Shown: positions 44,716-54,502, numbered from the stretch's first letter. The stretch: DNA of 64,000 nucleotides from Gluconacetobacter johannae (GCF_014174305.1 NZ_JABEQH010000001.1:62001-126000), one strand, 5' to 3'. Notes: generated by a model not told the origin, from the sequence alone. Numbers and translations are program-made.

Positions 44716-45353
44716 CCGAGGTGGCGGGCGAGCCCGACTGGCTGGTCTGGGCGCGCGAGATCCAGGCCATCGCCCAGACCGGCCTGGCCTTCACGCGCGA
44801 CCCCTACGACCGGGAACGCTACGAGATGCTGCGTGGCCTGGCCGCCCGCATGCTGGCCGCGCGGACCGGCATCCCGGCGGCGCGGATCGAAACCCTGTTC
44901 GCCGGCGAGGCCGGATACGCAACGCCCAAGATCGACGTGCGGGCCGCGGTGTTCGACGACCGGGGGCGCATCCTGATGGTGCGGGAGGTGCTGGATGGCG
45001 GGCGCTGGACGCTGCCCGGCGGCTGGGCGGACGTGAACATCACCCCGGCGGACAGCGCGGTGAAGGAAGTGCGCGAGGAAAGCGGCTACGAGGTCCGCGT
45101 ACGCAAGCTGGCCGCGCTGTGGGACCGGACGCGGCAGGGGCATCCGGCGCAGGTCTTTTCCTGCGCCAAGCTGTTCTATCTGTGCGACCTGGTGGGGGGC
45201 GCCGCCGCGACCAGCCTGGAGACGTCGGAGGTCGGCTGGTTCGCCGAGGACGAGGTCCCGCCCGACCTGTCGCTGGGCCGCGTGCTGCCGTCGCAGGTCC
45301 GCCGCATGTTCGCCCATGCGCGCGCGCCGGCCCTGCCGACCGATTTCGAATGA
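44712..45353 (+). CDS. NUDIX hydrolase with N-terminal extension
   Basis: 213-residue pyrophosphohydrolase. The NUDIX box reads GGWADVNITPADSAVKEVREESG, close to the consensus GX5EX7REUXEEXGU but with Asn/Ala-type changes before the intact REVREESG-like helix (VREESGYEV). An N-terminal helical region of about 65 residues (LVWAREIQAIAQTGLAFTRDPYDRERYEML) matches the group of NUDIX proteins annotated near ADP-ribose or nucleotide-sugar hydrolases. The start is GTG overlapping the cupin stop. The substrate is unknown. Confidence 0.88.
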   Translation: MTEVAGEPDWLVWAREIQAIAQTGLAFTRDPYDRERYEMLRGLAARMLAARTGIPAARIETLFAGEAGYATPKIDVRAAVFDDRGRILMVREVLDGGRWTLPGGWADVNITPADSAVKEVREESGYEVRVRKLAALWDRTRQGHPAQVFSCAKLFYLCDLVGGAAATSLETSEVGWFAEDEVPPDLSLGRVLPSQVRRMFAHARAPALPTDFE

Positions 45354-45383
45354 GGCGCCGGCCCGATCCGCACGGGTCAGGCC

Positions 45384-45412
45384 ATTGAAATCGTGTCTTT
45401 CGTGACACATAT
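45384..45412 (+). promoter_or_regulatory. Candidate heat-shock promoter of htpG
   Basis: ATTGAAA (45384-45390) and ACACATAT (45405-45412) are 14 bases apart, resembling the sigma-32 pattern CTTGAAA-N11-16-CCCCATNT with six of seven and five of seven informative matches. It lies 40 bases before the htpG ATG, and htpG is a standard RpoH target. A weak sigma-70 reading (TTGAAA-17-CATATC) is also possible. Confidence 0.5.
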
Positions 45413-45451
45413 CCATCCGACGGTTTTTTTGCGGAATGGAGAGACGCCTAC

Positions 45452-47344
45452 ATGGTCGATCAGGTTGCGGGGCAGGACGGCGTGGCCCCGGCGGGAGAGG
45501 AACATGCGTTCAGCGCGGAGGTCGGGCGTCTGCTCGACCTTGTGGTCCATGCCCTGTATTCCGAGCGCGAGATCTTCCTGCGCGAACTGGTCGCCAACGC
45601 GGCCGACGCGACGGACCGCCGCCGGTTCGAGGCCCTGACCGACGCCGCCCGCACGCTGCCCGAGGACGCGAAGGTCCGCATCGATCCGGACAAGGACGCC
45701 CGCCGCCTGACCATCAGCGACGATGGCGCGGGCATGAGCAAGGACGAGCTGGCCCGCAACCTGGGCACCATTGCGCGGTCCGGCACCCGGGCGTTCGGCC
45801 AGGAACTGGAGAAGCAGAAGCCCGAGGACCTGCCCAAGGATCGGCCGAGCCTGATCGGGCAGTTCGGCGTCGGCTTCTATGCGGCCTTCATGGTGGCCGA
45901 CCATGTCGATGTGGTGTCGCGCCGCGCCGGCAGCGACGAGGCCTGGCGGTGGTCCTCGGACGGCAAGGGCGGCTTCACCCTCAGCCCCGCGACGCGCGAG
46001 CGGCCGGGCACCGACATCATCCTGCATATCAAGGAAGACGCGGACGAATTCCTCGACGCCTGGCGTCTGGAAGCGATCGTGCGTAAATGGGCCGATCACA
46101 TCGTCTGGCCGATCACCATCCGGCGTGATGGCGAGGAGACGCCGGCCAATGTCGGGACCGCCCTGTGGCGCAAGCCGCGTTCCGAGGTCACCGAAGACCA
46201 GTTGAACGACTTCTACCGGCATGTCAGCCATAATTTCGATACGCCGTGGGCGACGCTGCACTGGCACGCCGAAGGCACGATCGAGTTCACCGCCCTGCTG
46301 TTCATCCCCGGCAGCCGCCCCTTCGAGTTCGGCGAGCAGGTGCGCGACAGCCGCGTGCGCCTGCATGTCCGGCGCATGTTCATCACCGACGACGCGGCCC
46401 TGCTGCCGTCCTGGCTGCGCTTCGTGCAGGGCGTGGTGGACACCGAGGACCTGCCGCTGAACGTCTCGCGCGAGATGCTGCAGGCCACCCCGGTCCTGGC
46501 CCGCATCCGCAAGGCCGTGACCAACCGCGTGCTGAACGAATTGCGTACCCGGGCGAAGGACGCCGAGTCCTATGCCGGCTTCTGGGAGAATTTCGGCCCG
46601 GTGCTGAAGGAAGGCGTGTGGGACGATGCGGAATATCGCACCGACCTGGCCGGCCTGGCGCGCTTCCGCTCCAGCGCGGTCGAGGGCTGGACGACGCTGG
46701 CCGAGTACGTGTCGCGCCTGAAGGACGGGCAGGAGGCGATCTATTACCTGACCGGCGACAATCCCGATACGCTGCCGGCCTCGCCGCAGCTGGAAGGCTT
46801 CCGCGCGCGCGGGATCGAGGTGCTGCTGCTGTCCGATCCGGTGGATTCCTTCTGGCCGGAACGCCTGGGCACCTTCGAGGGCAAGCCGCTGCGTAGCGTC
46901 AGCCAGGGCCATGCCGACCTGGAAAACTTCGCGACGTCCGAGGAAGATGTTGGGCCGCGCGCCGACCTCGACGTCCTGCTGCCGGCGCTGAAGACGGCGC
47001 TGGGGGACGCGGTGTCCGACGTGCGGGGAACCAACCGCCTGGTCGGCAGCGCCGTGGTGCTGTCGGCGTCGGGGCAGGGGCCCGACCTGCAGTTGCAGCG
47101 CCTGCTGCGGCGCAGCGGGCAGGCGGTGCCCGACCTTGCCCCGGTGCTAGAGGTCAACGCCACCCATCCGCTGGTCCGCGACCTGGCCGAGCGTGCGGCA
47201 CGCGGCGAATCGGTGAGCGATATCGCGCTGATCCTGCTGGACATCGCCCGCATCCAGGATGGCGAAAGCCCGAAGGACCCGGCCGGGTTCGCCAGCCGCC
47301 TGACGGCCAGCCTGACCCGGGCCGCGGACGTCGCCGCGTCCTGA
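45452..47344 (+). CDS. htpG: Chaperone HtpG (Hsp90)
   Basis: 630-residue ATP-dependent chaperone. The GHKL ATPase N domain has [33 protein letters not shown] and [15 protein letters not shown]; the middle domain includes [15 protein letters not shown]; the C-terminal dimerisation domain follows. GGAGAG at 45438-45443 is 8 bases before the ATG. It stands alone with its own heat-shock-type promoter and a strong hairpin after it. Confidence 0.98.
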   Translation: MVDQVAGQDGVAPAGEEHAFSAEVGRLLDLVVHALYSEREIFLRELVANAADATDRRRFEALTDAARTLPEDAKVRIDPDKDARRLTISDDGAGMSKDELARNLGTIARSGTRAFGQELEKQKPEDLPKDRPSLIGQFGVGFYAAFMVADHVDVVSRRAGSDEAWRWSSDGKGGFTLSPATRERPGTDIILHIKEDADEFLDAWRLEAIVRKWADHIVWPITIRRDGEETPANVGTALWRKPRSEVTEDQLNDFYRHVSHNFDTPWATLHWHAEGTIEFTALLFIPGSRPFEFGEQVRDSRVRLHVRRMFITDDAALLPSWLRFVQGVVDTEDLPLNVSREMLQATPVLARIRKAVTNRVLNELRTRAKDAESYAGFWENFGPVLKEGVWDDAEYRTDLAGLARFRSSAVEGWTTLAEYVSRLKDGQEAIYYLTGDNPDTLPASPQLEGFRARGIEVLLLSDPVDSFWPERLGTFEGKPLRSVSQGHADLENFATSEEDVGPRADLDVLLPALKTALGDAVSDVRGTNRLVGSAVVLSASGQGPDLQLQRLLRRSGQAVPDLAPVLEVNATHPLVRDLAERAARGESVSDIALILLDIARIQDGESPKDPAGFASRLTASLTRAADVAAS

Positions 47345-47393
47345 CCCGGCGGCCGCCCCTGCCGCATGGGCGGGGGCGGTGCGGGCCGCCGGG
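47345..47393 (+). terminator. Hairpin terminator-like structure after htpG
   Basis: A 10-bp outer stem CCCGGCGGCC (47345-47354) pairs with GGCCGCCGGG (47384-47393), and an inner stem GCCCC.GCC/GGGC.GGGGC closes a GCAT loop. It begins one base after the htpG stop. There is no strong T run afterwards, so it may need Rho or mainly protect the message. Confidence 0.6.
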
Positions 47394-47473
47394 CGTGGTT
47401 CGGACTTGAAACGTCGGGATGCCGGTGCTTCCTTGCGCCGCTTCCCCCCACTCCGGCATCGGACTCGCACGTC

Positions 47474-48574
47474 ATGAAGATCGGCAACGTACCCTATCGC
47501 AGCGTCTGGGTGGACCAGGATGACGGCTGGTCGATCCATATCTTCGACCAGACCCGCCTGCCGTGGAACCTGGACGTCCTGCGCCTGACGGACATGGAGC
47601 AGGTGGCGCACGCCATCCGTACCATGCAGGTCCGTGGCGCGCCGCTGATCGGCGCAGTGGCGGCCTATGGGCTGGCGCTGGCCCTGCGGGTCGATGCCGC
47701 CGACGCGGCGATGGAGCGCGATGCGGCGCTGCTGGCCGCGACCCGCCCGACCGCGATCAATCTGCGCTGGGCCATCGAACGGATGCTGGACCGCCTGCGC
47801 CCGCTGGCGCCGGCCGACCGCGTGGCCGCCGCGTATGACGAGGCCGGGCGCATCTGCGACGAGGACGCGGCCCAGAACGAATCCATCGGCCGCCACGGCC
47901 TGCCCCTGATCGAGGAGATCGCGGCCCGGCGGGGCGACGGCAAGCCGGTCAATATCCTGACCCATTGCAATGCCGGCTGGATCGCCACCGTCGACTGGGG
48001 TACGGCGCTGGCGCCGATCTACATGGCCCACGATCGGGGGCTGAACGTCCATGTCTGGGTGGACGAAACCCGTCCGCGCAACCAGGGCGCCGCGCTGACG
48101 GCGTGGGAGCTGGGCAGCCACGGCGTGCCCCATACGGTGGTGGCGGACAATGCCGGCGGCCATCTGATGCAGCATCGTGCGGTCGATCTGGTGATCGTCG
48201 GCACCGACCGCGTGACGCGGGCCGGTGACGTGGCGAACAAGATCGGCACCTATCTGAAAGCGCTGGCGGCGCGCGACAACGGCGTGCCCTTCTGGGTGGC
48301 GCTGCCGTCCACCACCATCGACTGGCGGGTGCGCGACGGGCTGACCGAAATCCCGATCGAGGAACGCAACGGCGACGAGGTCACGGCGATCACCGGCCGC
48401 ACCGCGGCGGGCCTGATCGAGACGGTGCACCTGACCCCGCCGGGCAGCCGGGCGGCCAATCCGGCCTTCGACGTCACCCCGGCGCGGCTGGTCACCGGGC
48501 TGATTACCGAACGCGGCTGCTGCGAGGCGACCGGGGCCGGCCTGGCCGCGCTGTTCCCCGAACAGGCGGGCTGA
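47474..48574 (+). CDS. mtnA: S-methyl-5-thioribose-1-phosphate isomerase MtnA
   Basis: 366-residue methionine-salvage isomerase of the eIF2B-related family. Signature segments are HAIRTMQVRGAPLIGAVAAYG, NILTHCNAGWIATVDWGTAL with the catalytic Cys, VWVDETRPRNQGAALTAWEL, and VIVGTDRVTRAGDVANKIGTY with the catalytic Asp. The ATG at 47474 is preceded by no strong ribosome site. The other salvage genes are not in the window, so the enzyme is genomically isolated here. Confidence 0.96.
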   Translation: MKIGNVPYRSVWVDQDDGWSIHIFDQTRLPWNLDVLRLTDMEQVAHAIRTMQVRGAPLIGAVAAYGLALALRVDAADAAMERDAALLAATRPTAINLRWAIERMLDRLRPLAPADRVAAAYDEAGRICDEDAAQNESIGRHGLPLIEEIAARRGDGKPVNILTHCNAGWIATVDWGTALAPIYMAHDRGLNVHVWVDETRPRNQGAALTAWELGSHGVPHTVVADNAGGHLMQHRAVDLVIVGTDRVTRAGDVANKIGTYLKALAARDNGVPFWVALPSTTIDWRVRDGLTEIPIEERNGDEVTAITGRTAAGLIETVHLTPPGSRAANPAFDVTPARLVTGLITERGCCEATGAGLAALFPEQAG

Positions 48575-48695
48575 CCCCCGCCCTTGACAGGGGCGGCTTC
48601 GGTCGGCTTCCTCCGCCTTCGACCGGGACGGGCGCGCGTCGCCCGGACCTGCCAGCTTTTTGGCCAGCCCGTTTTTGGTGACACAGGACGAGATC

Positions 48696-50495
48696 ATGCA
48701 TCCCTATCGTACCCATAGCTGCGCCGCCCTTCGGGCCAGCGACGCCGGGCAGACCGCCCGCCTCTCCGGCTGGGTGCACAGCAAGCGCGATCATGGCGGC
48801 CTGCTGTTCATCGACCTGCGCGACCATTTCGGAATTACCCAGATCGTGATCCCGGCGGGTTCGCCGGTGCTGGAGACCGTCGAGCGCATCCGCGTCGAGA
48901 GCGTGCTGACCATCACCGGCGAGGTCGTGCTGCGCGACGACGCGACGAAGAACCCGAACCTGCCGACCGGCGAGATCGAACTTCGCGCGCGCGAGGTCGA
49001 TGTCCAGTCGGCGGCCGACGTACTGCCGTTCCAGGTGGCGGGGCACGAGCATTATCCCGAGGACCTGCGCCTGACCTACCGGTATATCGACCTGCGGCGC
49101 GACAAGGTCCATCGCAACATGATGCTGCGCGCGCAGGTCATCACCAGCCTGCGCCGCCGCATGACCGACCAGGGATTCGTCGAATTCCAGACCCCGATCC
49201 TGACCGCTTCGTCCCCCGAGGGCGCGCGCGACTTCCTGGTGCCGGCGCGGATGCATCCGGGCAAGTTCTACGCGCTGCCGCAGGCGCCGCAGCAGTTCAA
49301 GCAGCTTGCCATGGTCGCGGGGTTCGACCGGTATTTCCAGATCGCCCCCTGTTTCCGCGACGAGGCCGCGCGCGCCGACCGGTCGCCGGGCGAATTCTAC
49401 CAGCTTGATTTCGAGATGGCGTTCGCGACCCAGGAAGACGTGTTCGCGACGCTGGAGCCGGTGATGGAAGGCGTGTTCCGCGAATTCGGTGGCGGCCGCA
49501 CCGTCAGCGCCGCCCCGTTCGAGCGCATTCCCTACGCCACCGCCATGGCGCGCTACGGCAGCGACAAGCCCGACCTGCGTAACCCCCTGCTGCTGAGCGA
49601 CGTGACCGAGGCGTTCGCCGATTCCGGCTTCGGCCTGTTCGCGAAGATCGTGGCCGGCGGCGGCGAGGTGCGCGCGATTCCGGCACCCGGCGCGGGCGAT
49701 CGTCCGCGCGCCTTCTATGACAAGCTGAACGCCTGGGCGCGCGAGGCCGGGGCCGGCGGCCTGGGCTACATCATCTTCGACGAGGAAGGCGGCAAGGGCC
49801 CGATCGCCAAGAACCTGGAACCCGCGCGCGTCGCCGCGATCCGCGAGAAGACGGGCCTGAAGGCGGGCGACGCCGTGTTCTTCGCCGCCGGACGCGGCGA
49901 CGAAGTCGTGAAATTCTCGGGCCTGGTGCGGACCCGCATCGCGACCGAACTGGACCTGATCGAAAAGGATGCGTTCCGCTTCTGCTGGATCACCGATTTC
50001 CCGATGTACGAGCGCAATGAGGAAACCGGGTTGATCGACTTCTCGCACAACCCGTTCTCGATGCCGCAGGGCGGTCTGGAGGCGCTGAACAGCCAGGACC
50101 CGCTGACGATCACCGCCTATCAGTACGATATCGTCTGCAACGGCGTGGAACTGTCGTCGGGCGCGATCCGCAACCACCGGCCCGAGGTGATGATCCGCGC
50201 GTTCGAGATCGCGGGCTATCCCGAATCCGAGGTCGAGGCCCGGTTCGGCGGCATGCTCAACGCCTTCCGCTACGGCGCGCCGCCGCATGGCGGTTCGGCG
50301 CCCGGCGTGGACCGCATGGTCATGCTGCTGGCCGACGAGCCCAATATCCGCGAGGTCATCCTGTTCCCGCTCAACCAGCAGGGCGAGGACCTGATGATGG
50401 GCGCGCCCGCCCCCGTTCCGCCCGCGCGGCTGAAGGAACTGTCGCTGGCGCTGGACCTGCCGCGCCCCAAACCGGGCGCGACCGCCAAGGCATAA
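48696..50495 (+). CDS. aspS: Aspartyl-tRNA synthetase
   Basis: Class II synthetase of 599 residues. It has the OB-fold anticodon domain ([38 protein letters not shown]), class II motif 2 ([19 protein letters not shown]), the bacterial insertion domain and motif 3 ([19 protein letters not shown]). AGGA at 48685-48688 lies 7 bases before the ATG. Alphaproteobacterial AspRS is often non-discriminating and also charges tRNA-Asn for GatCAB; this cannot be decided here. Confidence 0.98.
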   Translation: MHPYRTHSCAALRASDAGQTARLSGWVHSKRDHGGLLFIDLRDHFGITQIVIPAGSPVLETVERIRVESVLTITGEVVLRDDATKNPNLPTGEIELRAREVDVQSAADVLPFQVAGHEHYPEDLRLTYRYIDLRRDKVHRNMMLRAQVITSLRRRMTDQGFVEFQTPILTASSPEGARDFLVPARMHPGKFYALPQAPQQFKQLAMVAGFDRYFQIAPCFRDEAARADRSPGEFYQLDFEMAFATQEDVFATLEPVMEGVFREFGGGRTVSAAPFERIPYATAMARYGSDKPDLRNPLLLSDVTEAFADSGFGLFAKIVAGGGEVRAIPAPGAGDRPRAFYDKLNAWAREAGAGGLGYIIFDEEGGKGPIAKNLEPARVAAIREKTGLKAGDAVFFAAGRGDEVVKFSGLVRTRIATELDLIEKDAFRFCWITDFPMYERNEETGLIDFSHNPFSMPQGGLEALNSQDPLTITAYQYDIVCNGVELSSGAIRNHRPEVMIRAFEIAGYPESEVEARFGGMLNAFRYGAPPHGGSAPGVDRMVMLLADEPNIREVILFPLNQQGEDLMMGAPAPVPPARLKELSLALDLPRPKPGATAKA

Positions 50496-50563
50496 GCGGC
50501 TGGTCGGGGCGGTTCGGAGGCATTGTCGTTGCGCGCGCCGCCCCGATGCGTTCTGCTGACGTG

Positions 50564-51412
50564 ATGAAACGGTGGTCCTTTCCCTTCGGGACGCCGGCGC
50601 GGGTCCGGATGGGTATCGCGGCCGGGATATGTCTTGCCGCCGGCCTGCTGTCCGGGGGGGCGTCCGCCCATGCCGCGACGCCGGCGCCGGTGGTGCTGGC
50701 CGGTCATCGCGCGACCTATGACCTGACCCTTCAATCGGTCGGCGGGGGCGATACGGTCGCGGCCAGCGGCACGATGGTCTTTGCCGTGTCCGATGCCTGC
50801 ACCGCCTGGTCGACGCAGCAGAAATTGCGCCTGCAGACGGTCTCGCGGTCCGGCGTGACGACCGAACTGGTGTCCGACTACGCCACGCTGGAAGCCAAGG
50901 ACGGGCGTCATCTGGTCTTTCGCACCGTTCAGACCTCGAACGGCGCGCCGGTCACCCAGTTGAGGGGCGAGGCCACGATGGCGGCCTCGGGCGGCGAGAT
51001 CCGCTACAGCCAGCCTGCGGGCCGCGTCCTGCCGCTGCCGGCCGGGACGCTGTTCCCGATGGCGCATACCGCCGCGATCGTCCGCGCGGCCCAGGCCGGC
51101 GAGACGTCGATCACGCCGCTGCTGTTCGATGGCACCGGGGCCGACGGCCCGCAATATACCTATGTCATGATGCTGGGCTGGTCGCCGCCGCCGTCCGACA
51201 GCCCCTTCGCCGCCCTGTCCCGCCTGTCGTCGGGACGGGTGCATGTGGCGTTCTATACGCCGTCGTCGCACGATATGCGCCCCGACTACGCGATCGGCAT
51301 GCGCTATTTCGCGAATGGTGTCTCGGACCGGCTGGACATGGATTTCGGAGATTTCCGCATGCGAGGAACATTGCGTAGCTTCACCCCCGCCCCGGCGCCC
51401 CACCGGTGCTGA
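50564..51412 (+). CDS. EipB-like periplasmic envelope-integrity protein
   Basis: 282-residue exported protein. A signal peptide precedes ATPAPVVLAGHRATYDLTL, the opening beta-strand typical of EipB (DUF1849). Two Cys occur, Cys79 in SDACTAW and Cys282 as the last residue, matching the paired cysteines that form a disulfide in Brucella EipB. The mature part is mainly beta-strand, as expected for a spiral barrel. The ATG at 50564 gives MKRWSF; one at 50546 is an alternative start. The gene ends 8 bases before the permease ATG and could be co-transcribed with it. Confidence 0.75.
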   Translation: MKRWSFPFGTPARVRMGIAAGICLAAGLLSGGASAHAATPAPVVLAGHRATYDLTLQSVGGGDTVAASGTMVFAVSDACTAWSTQQKLRLQTVSRSGVTTELVSDYATLEAKDGRHLVFRTVQTSNGAPVTQLRGEATMAASGGEIRYSQPAGRVLPLPAGTLFPMAHTAAIVRAAQAGETSITPLLFDGTGADGPQYTYVMMLGWSPPPSDSPFAALSRLSSGRVHVAFYTPSSHDMRPDYAIGMRYFANGVSDRLDMDFGDFRMRGTLRSFTPAPAPHRC

Positions 51413-51420
51413 GCGGCGGC

Positions 51421-52806
51421 ATGGCGAAGGACGGCGCCACGGATAACGGGGCGGGCATGGGCGCCGGACTGGCCCATTCGCTACGCAGCCGCCATGTCTC
51501 GATGATCGCGATCGGGGGCATGATCGGCGCGGGGCTGTTCGTGAACACGTCGGTGATGATCCAGGGCGCGGGGCCGCTGGTGCTGCTGTCCTATGTCCTG
51601 GCCGGGCTGATCGTCTTCCTGGTCATGCGTATGCTGGGCGAAATGGCGATCGACAGTCCCGATTCGGGGTCGTTCGTGGGCCATGTCCGGCGCGGGCTGG
51701 GCGCACGGGCGGCCTTCGTCACCGGATGGTCGTACTGGCTGTTCTGGGTGGTGGTGGCCTCGGTCGAGGCGAAGGCGGCCGCGCTGATCGTGGCCCCTAT
51801 GCTGGGTTGCCCGCAACTGCCGGTGGCACTGGTGCTGATCGGGGCGATGACGGGCGTCAACATGTTCTCGGTCCGGGGATATGGCGAGTTCGAATTCTGG
51901 TTCTCGCTGATGAAGATCACGGCGATCGGCCTGTTCTCGGTCATCGCCGGGCTGGCGCTGTTCGGCATGCTCGGCCCGTCGTTCGGCGGCACCGTCGCGA
52001 ATCTGTGGGACCAGGGTGGTTTCATGCCGCACGGCTTCAGCGCGTCGCTGTCGCTGCTGCCGGCCATCCTGTTCACCTTCGCGGGGGCCGAGATCGCGAC
52101 CGTCGCGGCGGCGGAAACCGACAATCCGGGGCGGAACATCGTGCAGGCGATCCGCACCGTCGTGATCCGCGTCATGCTGTTCTACCTGTGCTCGCTGGGC
52201 ATCATCCTGTGCCTGGTGCCCTGGAACCAGATCCAGCCCGGCCACTCCCCGTTTCTCGAGGTCCTGCACCGGATCGGCATCCCGGGGGCCGAGGGGGCGA
52301 TGACGGTGGTGGTGCTGATCGCCATCGCCTCGTGCCTCAATTCCACGCTCTACGTCACCTCGCGCATCCTGTTCGAGATGGCGGCCCATGGCGACGCCCC
52401 GCACTGGCTGGTCCGGACCGGGCCCAGCGGCACGCCGCGCCGGGCGATTTCGATGGGGGCGGCGATCGCGGCATTGATGACGGTCGTGGCCGCGACCTTT
52501 CCGAGCGAGGTCTTCGGCTTCCTGCTGAATGCGTCGGGCGCGGTGATCCTGTTCGATTATCTGATGGTGGTGTTCGCCCAGATCAGCCTGCGCCGGCGGA
52601 TGCACCGCGCGGGGCGCAGCCCGGCCTTTCCCATGCTGCTGTTTCCCTACCTGTCGTGGCTGACGGTGGGCGCCATCGTGCTGGTGATGGTCACGATGAT
52701 GCTGACGCCCGACACCCGCATCCAGATCGAACTGGGGAGTGTGACCCTGATGCTGATCCTGGCGCTGGGACTGGTGACGCAGCGTCGCCGGGACGGCGCG
52801 TCCTGA
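51421..52806 (+). CDS. Amino acid permease (AAT/APC family)
   Basis: 461-residue, 12-segment amino-acid/polyamine/organocation transporter. The first helix reads HVSMIAIGGMIGAGLFVNTS, the consensus glycine-rich unwound segment of APC transporters, and later helices include FAGAEIATVAAAETDNPGRNI. It is most like the GABA/aromatic/basic amino acid branch, but the substrate is not clear. A GTG at 51406 is an in-frame alternative. It follows the EipB-like gene closely. Confidence 0.9.
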   Translation: MAKDGATDNGAGMGAGLAHSLRSRHVSMIAIGGMIGAGLFVNTSVMIQGAGPLVLLSYVLAGLIVFLVMRMLGEMAIDSPDSGSFVGHVRRGLGARAAFVTGWSYWLFWVVVASVEAKAAALIVAPMLGCPQLPVALVLIGAMTGVNMFSVRGYGEFEFWFSLMKITAIGLFSVIAGLALFGMLGPSFGGTVANLWDQGGFMPHGFSASLSLLPAILFTFAGAEIATVAAAETDNPGRNIVQAIRTVVIRVMLFYLCSLGIILCLVPWNQIQPGHSPFLEVLHRIGIPGAEGAMTVVVLIAIASCLNSTLYVTSRILFEMAAHGDAPHWLVRTGPSGTPRRAISMGAAIAALMTVVAATFPSEVFGFLLNASGAVILFDYLMVVFAQISLRRRMHRAGRSPAFPMLLFPYLSWLTVGAIVLVMVTMMLTPDTRIQIELGSVTLMLILALGLVTQRRRDGAS

Positions 52807-52952
52807 CGGTATCCCGGGACGGTGCGTCCTGATGGAACTGCGTTACACACCGCGACATTTCGCCATTCCGCCGCCACGATGATCGGCGCACAGTGTTTCG
52901 GATGGCGCGGGGCGGCTTGCCTGTTCCGCCCGCATGCAGGAGGTTTTCCATC

Positions 52953-53318
52953 ATGACGAGGCAGATTGCCCGCCGCGCCCTTCTGGCGCTGGGCATTGTC
53001 GCAGGAATCGGCCTGGCGGGGCACGACATGTCATCCGCACAGGCCCAGCCCTATCCGGGCGGGGGTGGGTATTACCGTTATGGACCCACGCGGCCGGGCT
53101 GGTCGCCGCCGCCGCCGCCGGCCGTGCGCTACGAGGCCGTGCCGCCGCCACGCGGGCGGGGCTGGGTCTGGCAGCAGGGTGTCTGGGACTGGGGTCCCGG
53201 CGGCTATGTGTGGATGCCGGGGCGTTATGTCCGCTATGGCGGCCATGGCGGCTGGGGACCCGGACGGTGGGAGCGGCGCGGGCCGAGCTGGGTCTGGGTC
53301 CGTCCGGGCTGGCGCTGA
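52953..53318 (+). CDS. Exported Gly/Trp/Tyr-rich small protein with WxxGxW-like repeats
   Basis: 121-residue protein with a signal peptide (ALLALGIVAGIGLAGHDMSSAQA). The mature part is low-complexity: Pro and Gly-rich, then aromatic pairs spaced around WxWG, for example GVWDWGPGGYVWMPGRYV and GGWGPGRWERRGPSWVW, like the YXWXGXW/WXXGXW repeat proteins of many Proteobacteria. AGGAGG at 52938-52943 is 9 bases before the ATG. Function is unknown; the repeats suggest an envelope or extracellular polymer-binding role. Confidence 0.75.
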   Translation: MTRQIARRALLALGIVAGIGLAGHDMSSAQAQPYPGGGGYYRYGPTRPGWSPPPPPAVRYEAVPPPRGRGWVWQQGVWDWGPGGYVWMPGRYVRYGGHGGWGPGRWERRGPSWVWVRPGWR

Positions 53319-53366
53319 TCGCGTCCCAAGCAGGCGGAATCGGGGACCGGACGGCGTGACGGCGCC

Positions 53367-54143
53367 TTACTGGTCCTCGATCGCCACGATCAGGGGCACA
53401 TGGTCCGACGGCTGGGCGCGCCCGCGTTCGTCACGGTCCGGCTCGGCGGCCAGCAGCCGTTCGGCAATACGCGGCGACAGCAGGGCGTGGTCGATACGCA
53501 GCCCGCTGTCGCGGGGCCACGCGCCTGCCTGGTAATCCCAGAACGTGTAATGCCGGCCATGCGGATGCAGGGCGCGCACCGCATCCGTCAGGCCCAGCCA
53601 CAGCAGGCGCCGGAAGGCCGCGCGGGTTTCGGGGCGCAGCAGGGCGTCGGTCGGGGGCAGGGCGCCGGGGGCGCAATCCTCGTCGGTCGGGCAGACGTTG
53701 TAATCCCCGGCCAGGATGAAGTCGGTCCCGGCCTCCAGCAGGGCGCGGGCATGCAGCGCCAGCGCCTCCATGAAGGCCAGCTTGGCGGCGTAGCCGATGC
53801 TGCCGCCCGAATTGCCGTTGGGCAGATACAGATTGCCGAACACCAGCCCGGCGGCCCGGACTTCGACATAGCGCGCCTGCGGGGCGTCGTCGTCCAGAAA
53901 GGGCAGCCCCTGCGCCGTGACCTCGAAGGGCAGGCGGCTGAGAATCGCGACGCCGTTATAGCTTTTCTGCCCGACGACGACACTGTCGTAGCCCGCTTCG
54001 CGAAACGCCTCGGCCGGGAAGGCCGCGCTTTCGCACTTGATTTCCTGCAGGCCGAGCAGATCGGGCTTTTCCCGGTCCAGCCAGTCCAGGACATGCTGCT
54101 GACGCTGGCGGACGGAATTGACGTTCCAGGTGGCGATTTTCAT
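53367..54143 (-). CDS. xthA: Exodeoxyribonuclease III
   Basis: 258-residue AP endonuclease of the EEP fold for base-excision repair. Motifs are MKIATWNVNSVRQR at the start with the conserved Asn, LLGLQEIKCE with the catalytic Glu, LAGDYNVCPTDED with the Asp/Asn pair, and SDHVPLI with the catalytic His near the end. The ATG overlaps the erpA stop (ATGA), so both are translated together. Confidence 0.96.
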   Translation of the reverse strand: MKIATWNVNSVRQRQQHVLDWLDREKPDLLGLQEIKCESAAFPAEAFREAGYDSVVVGQKSYNGVAILSRLPFEVTAQGLPFLDDDAPQARYVEVRAAGLVFGNLYLPNGNSGGSIGYAAKLAFMEALALHARALLEAGTDFILAGDYNVCPTDEDCAPGALPPTDALLRPETRAAFRRLLWLGLTDAVRALHPHGRHYTFWDYQAGAWPRDSGLRIDHALLSPRIAERLLAAEPDRDERGRAQPSDHVPLIVAIEDQ

Positions 54144-54502
54144 CAGTCGATGGAAAAGCTGGTGCCGCAGCCGCAGGACGCAGTCGCATTGGGGTTACGG
54201 ACGGTGAAATGCGCCCCCATCAGCGAATCGTTGAAATGCAGTTCCGCCCCCGCCAGCAGGTCCAGGCTCGCCGGATCGACCAGCACCCGCGCGCGTCCTG
54301 CCGGAATGACCGTATCGTCGGCCCGCGTGTCGGCATCCAGGGCGAAGCTGTACTGGAACCCGTTGCAGCCGCCGGCCAGCACCGCCACGCGCAGGCCCTG
54401 CGCGCCGGCCCCCGGCTGGGACGCGACGATCTCTTCCAGCCGGCTGACGGCCTCGGGCGAAACGCTGAAGGCAGGGGGGGACACGTCCATTCGGATCACC
54501 AT
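54143..54502 (-). CDS. erpA: A-type iron-sulfur carrier (ErpA/HesB/IscA family)
   Basis: 119-residue carrier that delivers Fe-S clusters to target enzymes. The three cluster-binding cysteines are in GGCNGFQY and the C-terminal CGCGTSFSID. The length and the position divergent from dgt match ErpA of alphaproteobacteria. The ATG at 54502 gives MVIRMDVSP; 54490 is an alternative. It leads a two-gene unit with xthA. The nitrate and nitrite reductases of the window need several Fe-S clusters. Confidence 0.88.
   Translation of the reverse strand: MVIRMDVSPPAFSVSPEAVSRLEEIVASQPGAGAQGLRVAVLAGGCNGFQYSFALDADTRADDTVIPAGRARVLVDPASLDLLAGAELHFNDSLMGAHFTVRNPNATASCGCGTSFSID

Noticed and set aside
48574-48695. 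aspS promoter starting with TTGACA near 48583
   Set aside because: The -35 box is perfect, but no acceptable -10 lies 16-18 bases downstream, and the box is part of a small hairpin.
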